A DNA stretch of 64,000 nt from Adenanthera pavonina (lineage: Eukaryota > Streptophyta > Magnoliopsida > Fabales > Fabaceae): positions 20,616,827 through 20,680,826 of the forward strand of contig JAIVEN010000004.1 of the NCBI GenBank assembly GCA_026686845.1, in the 5' to 3' direction. The notes under the pieces were generated by a model. It had not been told where the DNA came from. It did no database searches and worked only from the letters and a program-made list of their open reading frames with translations. Shown here piece after piece: positions 48,045-60,260 of this stretch; position 1 is the stretch's first letter, and each line of letters starts with the position of its first letter. Made by a program: the position numbers and the translations under genes.

Positions 48045-50287
48045 TTAGTTAATGATAGCATGAAACGGAGACGGCCCCCGTGAACTCAGAGTCCTTCCCC
48101 GTGGCCTCCAAAATTTCATAAGAAACACAAAGTTCCTGATCAATGCTACCCTTCTCAACTTCAGGAAACATAGTACCTTTCTCAAAAGTTTTGTTCCTAG
48201 TGCCGCTTTGGACTGCCACCGATTTTCCCATCCGAAGTCATTCCCATACACAACAAATCTCGGTGAACTACTTGTAGCCAAGGCATTCCCAACTACCTCA
48301 TCCTTTATAATCATCCTAGGGTTTTTCACCCAAGACTTCATGTGGCTCACCACCTTCTCTTCCATGTGCAAAGCAACCATCTTGTTCGTCTCCAAAGCAG
48401 CCTTACCTAAACCATCTTTGACTAGCAATTTCCCTACTTTCTTACTCACCATACCACCCAGCATTGCGTTCCTATAATAGTTCTCAAGAAATAGTGGACG
48501 CATCCTCGGTCTTGCACCAATCAGTAATATGTATTTAACCTCTCTTCTAGGGCAATATGTAACAGCCCTCATTATATTATCTCGAACTTAGTCTCTAGCT
48601 AATGAAGTATAATTGATATCATGTGTAGAACCGAAGAAACTAGGATTGTAACACCCTACTCCAACTTACCTCCACTCTTGACCAATTATCAAATACTAAT
48701 CAATCTAGACCAGAACACCCCAACTTCAACTCGCAAGTCATCCAAAATAGCAGAAAACTTCAAGTGGAACCAAAACAGGGTGGCACCGTGACTACCACAG
48801 TATCACTGTGGCGTTGGTACTCTCGAGTTTCAATTTTTAGAAATAGAGGGACTGGCGCCACGGCCAAGATTTTGGCGCCGTGGAACCTCCTGCTAATACC
48901 AGATCAGCAATTCTCCAACTTCTGAGGCAAATTTCCGATGCTCATAACTCCGTGCTCTGATCTTCGATTGACTTAATTTCAACTCCTACAGGTCACTCTT
49001 ATTTTAATCTAGCCAGAGGCACCAATTTCACTTGAATCTAACTCTATATGAAGATTTTGGATTCCCAACACCGTTTTGTCCACTTTTTGACCAAAACTCA
49101 CAATCTAACACCTTCATTTGCCACTAAAGGCAATTTGGCACTCAAGGACCTTTCACATAGGTCCTATTTGATTCAACCAACTTGTCCAAGGAGGTTTCAT
49201 CTTAGAGAAACCACTTCTATGAGATTTGACCCCCTTGAACCCTAAATTCACATAATAGGCTATATATCCACAACTCACATACATGGCCCAAAACCACTCT
49301 TGGACTCATTCATACGGTCAATCAGCTTACCGACACATGTTCCAAAGACAATGACCCATACTCGGGTCCCCCTCATCAACACACATATGTAAACTGTACC
49401 AAGCACGTTAACCACAAACTCAACATATAACCATATCTACACAATTTATCATCCATCAACATCTTCCACATAACAACATCACTTTACCCAAACATATATA
49501 ACCACATACATCTCTATACTCCCAGGATACACATATATATAGCCAGGTTATAACAACATACTTGGCACAATATTACATAAATTATATTATGAACTTCTAG
49601 TTACACTTGAGATTCCTGAATGCAAAGTGACCTACAACTCCTTCATCTTCCGTTAGACTAGTACTAAAGTCCTCACCTTAAAGGTTAGTCATGGGAAGGG
49701 AGTGTGAGACAATGTCTCCGTAACTGGGAACAACCATGAGCAACATATATATAATAACTCATACAATAATGCCATGAATGCAACATGGAATGAAATGCAT
49801 GTCTACCTCGCACACAGCTAGAACCACAAGCTGTCATCATGACATGATGTTTTGTATAGGTGACTCCCTTCCAATAGTCGGTGAAGACTGATTCCGAGAC
49901 ATCACTAAGCTCAAATCACACTAGTGCACCTGGCCAAAGGTAACACTAATGCTTGGATCGTGGCTCTCATTTCCCTTGACCATCGCGAATTGGTGGTGAT
50001 TTTAGGAAAGATGCAGTCCACTGCTTCCTTTCTCTCCTGGAAATAAAAGGCAATTTAATGACAGGGATCTCTTCCTTATTTCACCCATATCATATATCAT
50101 CATATCATATCATATCATATCATATATCATCACCACCCGATCCATCTTTCCTCACAATCATGACATATCATCATATAGTCATCATCATTATCATGCTTCA
50201 CAATGTCATGCTATGAATTCATGCAATGTCACATCATCATCATCATATATGTAATCATCATCATCTACTATAATGCCTAACCATGTG

Positions 50288-50340
50288 TATACCACAATAT
50301 TTATAGAAAAATCATACGCACACATCAATATCGTGGTATA
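50288..50340. repeat. G-LTR hairpin with paired outer change
   Basis: TATACCACAATAT (50288-50300) faces ATATCGTGGTATA (50328-50340). Compared with the perfect copies, the outermost pair changed on both arms (C to T on the left, G to A on the right), which keeps pairing. One internal position is mismatched. Confidence 0.8.
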
Positions 50341-51215
50341 AATGGAAATATGCATACACACACACACACACACATATATACTAACATACAATGGACACAA
50401 TACAAACACCCGGTTACCTCAGGTTGTCAATACCACACACAGAGATCCCACAAGCTCCTTCAATTGCCAACCAAATCATGAGCCACACACTTCCAATAAA
50501 CCGATTATACACTACAATATCACAATATTCTCAATTAACATAACACAATATTAATTCACAACTCATAACTCAACCAACTAAACTTCACCCAAGGTTCCAG
50601 TGGCATAAACATATACTAGCAAACTCCAAACAACCATCCACATCATAATCATCCTCATACATCTCGGATTTCATACTCCTTTTACAATTTTCAACCTAGG
50701 GTTCCACTCAAACCCATCAAAATCCAACTAAACTCATACTCATACCTTCATAACACTACATAACACTTTCACAACACACTAAATCAAGCATTTTAATTTG
50801 TAGAAAATATAATCCAATCCAAATCCAACATACTCCCACGGATTTCAACCCAAAACTAAAGAGAAAAGATAGGAGAGAAGGCAAGATTCACTTACCAACA
50901 ATTAATCATGCTCCCTAGATCTAGAAATCATCTCCCAAGGTCGAATTTCTTGTGCCCTAAAAGAGCTCTCGCGGTTCTCCCTTGGTTTCTCCTTCCACAT
51001 TTGACTGAAATAGCTTCTGATTTAAATAGATTTTGTGACTCTCGCAACGGCGCTAGTAAGTTCACTACGGTGCTAGTGTTCGCAGTATCAATATTTTTCA
51101 AGTTGCCACAAGTGTCTTACCACGGCAGCCCTGGACCTCGCCGAGGTGTAACCCTTCTTTGTCTCAAATTGTCCCATTTTAATCCTCTCTCCAGTCCTGG
51201 TTCCTCTAGTCCTGC

Positions 51216-51218
<3 letters not shown>

Positions 51219-51255
<37 letters not shown>
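51219..51255. repeat. (CAA)n tract, tail of the RTE LINE
   Basis: A run of about twelve ACA/CAA triplets is the reverse complement of the (TTG)n 3' tail. It makes a poly-Gln frame on the plus strand that is not a gene. Confidence 0.9.
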
Positions 51256-51256
<1 letters not shown>

Positions 51257-51854
51257 AGCCTTATCCCACTAAGTAGGGTCGGCTACATGGATCAACCGAC
51301 GCCAATGAGCTCTATCAAACACCATCTCCTCAGATAGATCATTTCTCAAAAGGTCATTCCTTATAACTTCCCTTAATGTCTTTTTTGGTCTTCCTCGACG
51401 CCTTTTGATCGGGCTCCAGGCCATTTGATCAACTCTCCTCACTGGCTCCTCTTGCCCTCTTCTTTGAACATGCCCAAACCACCTTAAACAATGTTCCACC
51501 ATTTTCTCCTCAATAGGTGCTACCCCAACTTTCCTTCGTATACATTCATTTCGTATCTTATCCAATTTTGTATGACCACACATCCATCTCAACATTCTCA
51601 TCTCTGCTACTCCCATCTTATGCTCTTGTTGTCTTTTCAAAGCCCAACATTCACTACCATATAGCATTGCTGGCCTTATAGCTGTTCTGTAAAATTTTCC
51701 TTTAAGCTTAGTAGGCACCTTGCGGTCACAAATAACTCCTGTTGCTTTCCTCCACTTTAACCACCCAGCTTGTATCCTATGCATAACATCCCCATTAATT
51801 TCACCATTATTCTGTAAAATCGACCCCAAATATTTAAACTTTGACACCATTAAT
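51219..51854 (-). mobile_element. 5'-truncated RTE-type LINE, 3' end only
   Basis: Read on the minus strand, the 636-bp insertion opens in the last part of a LINE reverse-transcriptase ORF (KYLGSILQNNGEINGDVMHR, GSECWALKRQQEHKMGVAEM, MRMLRWMCGHT, RRGRPKKTLREVI) and ends WRRLIHVADPT followed by a (TTG)n tail, as in plant RTE elements. The ORF (51850-51269) is open, which suggests a fairly recent insertion. An 18-bp duplication TTCCTCTAGTCCTGCACA flanks it (51201-51218 and 51855-51872). The polymerase domain proper is absent, so the copy was dead on arrival. Confidence 0.93.
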
Positions 51855-52758
51855 TTCCTCTAGTCCTGCACATATCATCAAATTTACTTCCTATTAACTC
51901 AAAGCTAAGTCCAAAATAATGGTTAGAGGGTTGTTACAAGGATGGAAGAAAAGCCAAAATGAAACAAAGAAGCTCCATGCTGCGGCAAGACACAAAGCAG
52001 TCGTGGTGAGTGAGCTGTAATTTTGGGAAATGTTTCAAATAGAAGGGCTCCATGCCACAATGAACTTGCCTCTGTCGCGGTACCAGACCTTGAACTTTGA
52101 TAAATTTGAAACATTTGAGTCGACGGAGTAAAAAGAATCAGAGGAAGAAACGGAGTGGTCTGCTAGGGCTTTAAGAATTTAGCATTTGGAGGTGATTTAT
52201 GGACTCTAAAAGCTTGATAAATCATTGGTAAGTGATCCTTACTCCTTGCTCTCTATTTTTTTTCAATTTTGAGTTGGATTTTTTGGGTATACAGTTGGGT
52301 TTTTTGTTTTGGCTGAAATCTACCAATTAAAATGGATGAAAAGGGATTAATGAGGTATGATTTTGTGTTCATGACGCTTGGGTATGCATTTTAGAGGGAG
52401 TATATATGATTTAAGCTTAACCCTAGGTTATGTGTGGTTTAGGATGCATGAAATCCAAAATGAATAGGATTGATTATGGTTCGAATGGTTGTATGAGGTT
52501 CATTGACACATGAAAATGGTGTTGGAACCATGGGTTAAGCCTAAATTGTGGAATCGTGAAATTTAGATAATTGTATTATATGTTAATTGAAGGTATCATG
52601 ACATTGTAAAGGTTATTTGGTTGACCGGAGGAGTACAAGTCGTATTGGATAGTCCAAGAAGCTTGTGGAATCCACGTGTGTGATATCGACAACTTGAGGT
52701 AAACAGATGTTTGTATTGTATGCTAGTATATATGTGTATATATATACATGTTTCTATT

Positions 52759-52817
52759 CATACCACAATATTATTGTGTGTGTGTGTGTATATGGTTTTT
52801 CTATATTTTGTGATATG
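52759..52817. repeat. Decayed G-LTR hairpin
   Basis: The left arm CATACCACAATAT (52759-52771) is near intact, the spacer is (TG)n, and the right arm is degenerate (TTTTGTGATATG, ending 52817). Confidence 0.65.
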
Positions 52818-54771
52818 CACATGGCTAGACATTATAGTAGATGATGATGATTGTATATGATGATTATATGACATGACATGATTTCGTAGCATGACATTGA
52901 GAAACATGATGATGATGATGATTACATGATGATATGACATGAACATCACCACATGACATTGTAAGGGAAGGTTAATTGGGTGGTGATGATGATATATGAT
53001 ATGATACGATGAGATGTGATGTGGGTGAAATAAGAAAGGGATCCCTTCACCTAAATCTTCTCCTATGGCCAGAAGAGAAAAACGGTAGTGGATTGCACCT
53101 TCCCTAAATCACCATCAATTTGTGGTGGTCCAGGAAAAGGAGAACCACAATCCAAACACTATTGTTACCTTTGACTAGCTACATTAGTGTGAGATGAGCT
53201 TGGTGATGCCTCGGAATCAGTTTTCACCGACTATTAGAAGGAAGTCATATATATAAAATGTCCTGTGATGACGCCAGCTCGTGGTTCTAGCTGTGTGCAA
53301 GGGAGATATGCATTTTATTACATGTTGCATTCATGTGCATTATTGAATAAGATATATATATATGTTCTTGTGGTTGTCCCCAGTTACTGAGACTTTATCT
53401 CACACCCTCTTTCCCATGAACTAACATTTCAAGTGAAGGTCTAGCATTAGTCTAAAGAAGATGAGGGAAGCAGAGCCACTCCAGTGTTGGGAATATTCAA
53501 ATCATGATAGTTTGTGTGTGTTGTCTATGTATGTTATGTCAAGTAGGATAGTACAATTGTATTTGATATGAGGATCATGATGATTGTAATAACATGGTGA
53601 TATGATATGCTTATGTATGATGATGGTGTTTGATATGGAAATGATGAGGTGTGATGTATGTATGTCTTGGCATGTTTAAGAGATAAAATGGTTGTGTGTG
53701 AGCCCAAAGGGAGTTTTTGGGCTTGGATGATGTGAATTGTGCATATAGCCCATTGTGTGAATTAGGGTTCAAGGGGGTTGAATCTCAAAGGAATGGTTCT
53801 TTTGAGATGAAACCTCTTAGAACATGTTGGTTGAGTCAATTAGGACCTATGTGAATGGTCCCTGAGTGCCAATTTACCTTTGGTGGCAATTGGAGGAGGT
53901 TTGTGATGAGTTTTGGTCAAAAAGTATCCAAAATGGTGTCCAGTATCTAGAATCTCCTAATAAAGTCGCAATTGAGTAAAACTGGTGTCTATACATAGAT
54001 TGGGACAATATTAACTTGTACGAGTTAGAATTAGGTCAATCAGAGGTAGGAGCATAAAGTTATACGCGTTGAAACTTCACTTCAAAAGTTGAAAAATTGC
54101 TGATATGGTATCAACAAGGGTACCGTGGTGCCAGAAGCTAGGTCGTGGTGCCAGTCCCTTATGTTTTTGAAAATTGGAACCAGAGAGCACTGACGCTGCG
54201 ATGGCACTGTAGCTCACCACGGCTCTACCTTGTTTTGGTCCCACTTGAAGTTTACATTGTTTTGGATGAATTGCGAGTTAAAGTTAGGGTGTTCTGGTCT
54301 AGATTGGTTAGTTTTTGAAGTAATTAGTCAAGATTGGCGGTGTGTTGGAGTAGGGTGTTACACAATACCTTAGTTTTGAACTATAGAATGCCATAGATGT
54401 GTCAAAAAGTGCTTGCAAAGAGGATATCTTATCCGAACATGCCATTGTGTTAGCTTTTGCTTTGAGTTCTGCTATTTTCTCCTTTGTGAAATTGAATACC
54501 CTCTCTTGCCATAACTGTGAACTAGCATATCCATCCAACTTTTGCTTCTCCTTCACCTTCATGAGAGAAATATGTATAAGGTGATCAATACCATTGGGGA
54601 ACCAATGCTCAAGCGTGGGAGGCTTGGATGACTTGCTCGAACCACATGAGATTTCAGACTAGGAATTGATGAAATGCCAAAGTGACATCCCATCAACAAC
54701 TGCATGGTTGATAGTACAATCAATGAAAATGCCATCCACTAGGTCTATGACTTGTATGCTGAGTAGCGGAT

Positions 54772-54789
54772 GTAACAACCTCAACATGT
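54772..54789. other. 18-bp G-LTR terminus between the BAHD gene and the G element
   Basis: TGTAACAACCTCAACATG has the form of a G LTR start but stops after 18 bp, where TGTAACACCC of the next LTR begins at 54790. It marks an earlier insertion or a short end duplication. Confidence 0.5.
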
Positions 54790-57269
54790 TGTAACACCCT
54801 ACCTCCTGATACTTCCAAGCTCAATAAAAAACTTCAAAATTCAATCAAATACAACTCCAACAACTTAAAACAACTTCTCACAACTTTGGAACTGTGGAAA
54901 CAAACCCAAAAATGCTAGAAATTGGGCTGGGACCGCGGCCACTACAGTACCGCCGTGGCTCCAGCCTCTCCTGTTTCTCCATCACTTCTGGCTTCACTGG
55001 TGTCGTGGCCTGGACTCTGGAGCCGCGGTACCCCATGCTGATATCTCATATCAGCAACTTTCATACTCCGGGGCGAACTTCCGATACGCATAACTTTATG
55101 CTTCGACCTCCGATTGATTTAATTCTAACTCCTACAAGTCAATCTAGTCTCAATCTAACCATGGACACTGCTTTCACCTCAATCCAACTCTGTATGGAGA
55201 TTCTAGACTCCTGACATCATTTTGGCCACTTATTAACCAAAACTCACCACTTACCACCTCCAATTGCCACCAAAGGCAATTGGTCGCTCAGAGACCAATC
55301 ATACAAATCCAAAATCCCAAACCAACTTGTCTAAAGAGGTTTCACCCTAAAGGAACCACTCCTCTGAGATTTGACCCCTTGGAACCCCAACTTGTCAAAA
55401 TGGGCTATAGGCCCTAAAACGCACCAACTAGGCCCAAATCCACTCTGGGCTTACTAAACCACCATACTAAACTTCCCACGTCTAAAACCATGAAACACTG
55501 CAATACAACATAACTAATTCCACATATATAACTATATGCACATCCATCCATACAATCCATATCCATATCATACATTCATTAAAAAATCTTCTATCTTACT
55601 TGGCACAAGATACATATCCAATATACAGATACTACATAGACTGCATAGACCTAGTATTCCCATGTCTGCTACTACTCCTCTGACTTCTTAGGACTAGTGC
55701 CAGAACCGTCACCTGAAAGGTTAGTTCGTGGTAGAGGGGTGTGAGATAATGTCTCAATAATCGGAGACAACCACACACAAATATATATATATATATCTTA
55801 TGTAACTCATGTATGCAATGTGAAATGAATGGTATGCATGTCTTCCTCATACACAGCTAGAACCACGGGCTATCATCATAACAGGACATTTCATATAGGT
55901 AATTCCTTTCTAACAGTCGGTAAAGTCTGATTTCGGGACATTACCAAGCTCACCTTACACTAATGCAACCCGACCAAAGGTTACACTGGTGCTCGGACCG
56001 TGGATCTCCTTCCCTTGGACCACCTCGAATTGGTGGTGATTTAGGGAAGGTGCAGTCTACTGCCGCCTGGCTCCCCTGGCCATAAAGGAGGATTTAGCGA
56101 CAGGGATCCTAACCTTATCCTCCCTAACATATCTCATATCATCATATTTCATATAATCATATATCATATCATCATCACCACCCAATCCACCATATATCAC
56201 AATCTCACAATGTCATGTGGTGATTCTCATGTATTATCATATAATTATCATCATCATATCACAGTGTCATGTATACATCATATCGTGTCATGTCAATATC
56301 ATCATCATAATCATCATAGTCATCAAAATCATCGTCTAGCTGTGTGCATACCATGATATATAAAAAACAACACACACACATATCAATATAATGGTATGAA
56401 AGAAACATGCATATAGATACAAATATACATACTATCAAACAATACAATACAAACAAACAAACACCCAGTTACCTTAGGTTGTCAATACCACACACGTGAG
56501 TTCCACGAACTTGTCGAATTGTCTAACACACGTGAATCCCTCTCGGTTAACCAAATAACCTTCAAATAACATAATTCGTCAATTAACACGATACACCGAA
56601 TATCCAAACATCATAATTTAACCACTTTAGGCCTAACCCAAGTTTCCAACACCCCTTTCATGCATCATTGAACTCCTAGAAACCATTCAAACACCAAACA
56701 ATCCCTTACACTTTGGATTCCTCACACTCTTAACCAAGAACAACCTATGGTTAAGCTCTAAACACATATAGTCCCTTCAAAACTCACACCTAAGCAACAA
56801 GAACACCAAAACACACTTCATTAATCTCATTTCATCCATTTTGGCCAGAATCGGATATCCAACCTCAAAACCTCAAAACCCCAAATTCTAACAGAAGAAA
56901 TGGAGAGGGAGGAGTAGAGAACACTTACCAACTTGAATCCAAGCTTCCAGAGGCCGAAAACAACTCCCAATGGCCAAATCTAGCAAACCTTAGCAGAGCT
57001 CCTCAGTTTTTCCCCTGTTTCTTTCTTTCTGATCTTCCGAAATGATCCAGATTTAAACAAAAATCCCGAATCTCACCGCGGCCTCAGCATACCTCGTCGT
57101 GGCTCCACCGTGTTCAGCTGAAACAACGCCACTGGAATGGTTCTCACCGCGGCGGCCCTGTTTCTCGCGGCAGCGTGAAGCTCTTCCAGATTCCAGTTGA
57201 GCCTTCCTCCATTCTGTTTCCTCCGATCCTGAACACCATGCCAAGAAAGATAACATGAGGGGTGTTATA
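54790..57269 (-). mobile_element. 3' LTR (reverse) of the G gypsy element
   Basis: It starts TGTAACACCCTACC and ends ATGAGGGGTGTTATA (expected TTACA), followed by the reversed polypurine tract. Its length is 2480 bp. It is collinear with the 5' LTR from 62086; the two differ at many sites, mostly C/T and G/A transitions by eye. It contains the hairpin at 56347-56398. Confidence 0.93.
56347..56398. repeat. G-LTR hairpin with a paired internal change
   Basis: CATACCATGATAT (56347-56359) faces ATATAATGGTATG (56386-56398). Position 8 changed C to T on the left arm and the partner changed G to A on the right, keeping the pair. One other mismatch remains. Confidence 0.8.
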
Positions 57270-57282
57270 CTCTCTCCTCCTT
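57270..57282 (-). promoter_or_regulatory. Polypurine tract of the G gypsy element (reverse)
   Basis: CTCTCTCCTCCTT directly abuts the 3' LTR. The reverse of the pol end motif NFEDEIF lies just beyond at 57285-57306. Confidence 0.8.
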
Positions 57283-57344
57283 ATAAAAATTTCATCCTCG
57301 AAATTTCAACTCTTACCTCAAGCAAACATCTGTAGATACTTCCT

Positions 57345-57728
57345 TCACATAGATTCTTCTGTCTCCCACGTGACATAATTGGATGTCAAGCCGCTCCATA
57401 GGACCTTTATCAACTTATTTCTCAACTGCTTCTCCTGAACATTAAGAATTTGCAATGGCATGACTTCAAAAGTTAGATCCTTTCGCACTTGCACTACCTC
57501 ATCATCAATTATATGAGAAGGATCCGGATGATACTTCTTGTGTTGAGACACGTGGAAAACATCATGCAATCTAGCAAGATTAGGTGGTAGTGCCACTCAA
57601 TATGCTACTGGCCAATTCGCTCCAAAATCTGGTATGGACCTATATACCTCGGTGTGAGCTTCTTGGCTTGAATCAATCTTCCAACACCAATGGTAGGAGT
57701 ATCCTTCAAAAACACATGATCTCCAACA
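57345..57728 (-). pseudogene. pol: G gypsy pol carboxy-terminal (chromodomain-like) part
   Basis: The motifs LPPNLARLHDVFHVSQHKKY and HPDPSHIIDDE lead into LTFEVMPLQILNVQEKQLRNK and VLWSGLTSNYVTWETEESM. This is the integrase tail and chromodomain-type module of Tekay/Del-like chromoviruses, thought to steer integration to heterochromatin. Just upstream a TGA (CGA to TGA) interrupts the conserved PVAYRVALPP. Confidence 0.85.
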
Positions 57729-58819
57729 TTAAACTCTAATGGTCTCCTCCTCCAGTCTACATAACTCTTTTGTCGACTCTAAGCTGTAAGAAGCTTCTGA
57801 CGAATACTCTCTATTTGTCGAGAGGTTTGATCCACAATATTTGGGCCCAAAAGACTCCTTCACCAAGTTCAACCTAACACAACGACGACCTGCACTTTTG
57901 CCATACAACGTTTCATACGGAGCTATTTGCAAACTCGAGTGGAAACTGTTGTTGTAGGCAAATTCAACCAATGGCAGGAGCTGATCCCAATTGCCTTTGT
58001 TCTCTAGAACACATACCCGGGCATGTCCTCTATAGTTTGAATAGTCCTTTCAGTCTGCCTATCAGATTGAGGGTGATAAGCAGTACTTAAACTCAATTTC
58101 ATACCCATGGCCTTCTGAAGAGATTTCCAAAACCTGGATGTAAACCTAGGATCTCTGTCCGACACAATATTCATCAGGACTCCATGCAGCCTCACAATCT
58201 CATTCACATACAATTGAGCCAACTTCTCCATCGAAATAGTCTCCCGAATTGGAAGGAAATGAGCCAACTTTGACAACTTGTCTACAATGACCCATATTCC
58301 ATTGTATCTTGAAGAGGTCATTGGTAATCCCATCACAAAATCCATGGAAACGCTATTCTATTTCCACTCCGGGTTCTCTAAAGGTTGCAACATACCTGTA
58401 GGTAATTGGTGCTCAATCTTTACCTTTTGACAAATTAGACATCTTGCTACACACTCTGGGATGTCCTTTTTCATGCCTGGCCACCAATAACCATGCTTCA
58501 AATCTTGATACATCTTAGTGGTACCTGGATGAATAGTATACCTGCTCTAATGAGCTTCCTCCAAAATAATATCTCGCAACCTCGTAACATTTGGCACACA
58601 AATCCGACCATGGTACCAGATGATACCATCCTCTAGAATGTCGAAGTCTTGGGTCTCCGCCATTTCAATTTGTTCCCGAACGCTTAAAAGATAGTCATCC
58701 TCCATTTGAGCATAGCAAATGTTCCTAAAAAAATCACTTGATATACTGATGGAACTCATTACTAGTACTCCAGGATAGACATTAATGGATAACTTCATAT
58801 CTCTCAGGCTTTCCAGCAA
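57729..58819 (-). pseudogene. pol: G gypsy integrase (decayed)
   Basis: The zinc-binding HHCC region lies at 58580-58420 (SRYTIHPGTTKMYQDLKHGYWW, then ARCLICQ). The catalytic core follows: MDFVMGLPMTSS, then IVSDRDPRFTSRFW, then STAYHPQSDRQTER, retaining the D, D and E. There are stops near 58547 and 58347 (Trp TGG to TAG). A one-base loss near 58020 shifts the frame, which resumes at 57971 (MVEFAYNNSFHSSLQIAPYE). The enzyme inserts cDNA into chromosomes; this copy cannot. Confidence 0.9.
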
Positions 58820-59149
58820 CTACTGCTCCCTTATCATCATCGTGGCCATATAGATCAACTTCCTACTCAACACATCCGCCACAACGTTGGCTTTCCCAGG
58901 ATGATACTTTAAAGCAAACTCACAGTCCACCAGGAACTCAACCCAGCGCCTTTGCGTCATGTTCAGCTCTTTCTGATCAAACAAATACTTCAAACTCTTG
59001 TGATCACTGAACACCTCAAACTGAGCGCCATAGAGATAATGCCTCCACAATTTTAAGGCAAACACTACAGTTGCTAGCTTAAGGTCGTGAGTAGGATAAT
59101 TCTCCTCATGAGGCCTTAATTACCTTGAAGCATACGCCACAACTCTACC
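58820..59149 (-). pseudogene. pol: G gypsy RNase H (decayed)
   Basis: It continues in frame from the RT after a stop: GRVVAYASR, stop (CAA to TAA at about 59120), LRPHEENYPTHDLKLATVVF, then HYLYGAQFEVFSDHKSLKYL and ALKYHPGKANVVADVLSRK. This is the Ty3/gypsy RNase H with the DHKSL and KANVVADxLSR motifs. Confidence 0.9.
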
Positions 59150-60211
59150 TTACTGCATCAAAACACACCCTAAACCCTTCTTAGAGGCATCCGTATAAAC
59201 TATGAATGGCTTTGTTAGGTTAGGGATAATGAGCACTAGGGTGGACGTCAGACAAACCTTCAGCTCTTGGAATGCTCTCTCACACCTGTCATCCCAAATG
59301 AACGATCGATCCTTATGGATGAGTCTAATCAATGGTATAACAAGCTGAGAGAATCCCTTGATGAACCTTTGGTAATATCCAGCTAATCCCAGAAAACTCT
59401 GAATTTCAGTTACCAATCGCGTTCTCTCCCAATTCAACACCGCTTCAACTTTACTAGGGTTTACAGCCACTCCTTCTGCAGAAATCACATGACCCAGAAA
59501 TTTCACCTCCCATAGCCAAAACTCACATTTACTGAGCTTAGCATACAGTTTGTGATCCCGCAATACTTGCAACACAAACCAAAGATGGAGCACATGCTCT
59601 TCATCACTCTTAGAGTAAATTAGAATGTCGTCAATGAAAACCACAACAAATTTATCCAAATACGACCGAAACACCCTATTCATATAATCCATGAAGATTG
59701 CCGAGGTATTAGTCAACCCGAATGGCATCACGAGAAACTCATAATGACCATATCGAGTCCGAAATGCCATTTTAGGCACATCCTTAGCATGCACTCGCAA
59801 TTAATGGTATCCTAACCTCAAATTGATTTTTGAGAATACAAAGGCACCTGCCAACTGATCAATCGAGTCCTCAATCCTAGGCAAAGGATATCTATTCTTG
59901 ATCGTCACTCGATTCAGTTGCCTATAATCAATGCACAATCTGAGGCTACCATCCTTCTTCTCGACAAACAACACTGGAGCTCCCCAAGGTGAGACACTAG
60001 GTCTAATAAAATCTCTTTTCAACAAATCCTCAATCTGCTTCTTCATTTCTTTTAATTCAGATAGTGCCATTTGATATGGAGCCTTCGAAATAGGACTTGT
60101 CTCGGGTACCAAATCGATGGAAAACTCCAGTTCTCGTGGTGGTGGAAAACCAGTAATCTCCTCTGGAAACACGTCAGGGAATTCATTCACAACCGGATAA
60201 TCTTTCGACAC
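59150..60211 (-). pseudogene. pol: G gypsy reverse transcriptase (near-complete, nonsense-mutated)
   Basis: Ordered motifs on the minus strand are VVNEFPDVFPEEITGFPPPR, SPWGAPVLFVEKKDGSLRLC, IDYRQLNRVTIKNRYPLPRI, a stop at 59801-59803 within the conserved GYHQLR (CAA to TAA), AFRTRYGHYEFLVMPFGLTN, VVVFIDDILIYSK (the catalytic FIDD is intact) and LGHVISAEG. The RNase H start PFIVYTDASKKGLGCVLMQ ends at another CAA-to-TAA stop at about 59150. The reading frame is the same throughout, so two point mutations separate this stretch from an open frame. Confidence 0.93.
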
Positions 60212-60260
60212 CTCCTACCGTACCCACGTTCATAGAAAAGAAAACCAGAAACCCTTGACA

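Larger units (their letters stand above)
48647..51938 (-). mobile_element. G-family solo LTR nested in a G LTR, target duplication AGGAT
   Basis: It runs from TGTAACACCCTACTCC to GAGGGTTGTTACA, flanked by AGGAT at 48642-48646 and 51939-51943. Without the LINE and its duplication it is about 2.64 kb. It is reversed relative to the host LTR, so the pair forms an extended inverted repeat. Confidence 0.93.
48558..54362 (+). mobile_element. G-family solo LTR in the BAHD pseudogene, target duplication CAATA
   Basis: It starts TGTAACAGCCCTC and ends GTAGGGTGTTACA, flanked by CAATA (48553-48557 and 54363-54367). The outer 89 bp (48558-48646) and 51944-54362 belong to this LTR, about 2.51 kb in all. 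The centre is a second, oppositely oriented G solo LTR. The LTR lies on the strand opposite to the interrupted gene. Confidence 0.93.
48046..54771 (-). pseudogene. BAHD (HXXXD) acyltransferase pseudogene, split by a G LTR
   Basis: The 5' piece (54771 down to 54368) carries the catalytic HAVVDG motif (54690-54706) followed by SLWHFINS, then a TAG at 54659-54661 where relatives have Trp, then DHLIHISLMKVKEKQKLDGY..KISSLQALF. The 3' piece (48557 down to 48046) continues with VKYILLIGARPRMRPLFLENYY and DFGW (about 48229-48240). A one-base deletion right after DFGW shifts the frame, and the rest (GKSVAVQSGTRNKTFEKGT to VSVSCYH and a stop) follows in the next frame. The family transfers acyl groups from CoA thioesters to alcohols or amines in the cytosol. 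The closest pattern is the At3g50280/DCR-like group, from memory. The amino-terminal third is missing; at 54772 retroelement termini begin. The nonsense, frameshift and LTR insertion each inactivate it. Confidence 0.88.

Noticed and set aside
50908..51258. ORF ending in a poly-glutamine run
   Set aside because: It is the plus-strand translation of a G LTR followed by the (CAA)n tail of the LINE; there is no codon structure or homology.
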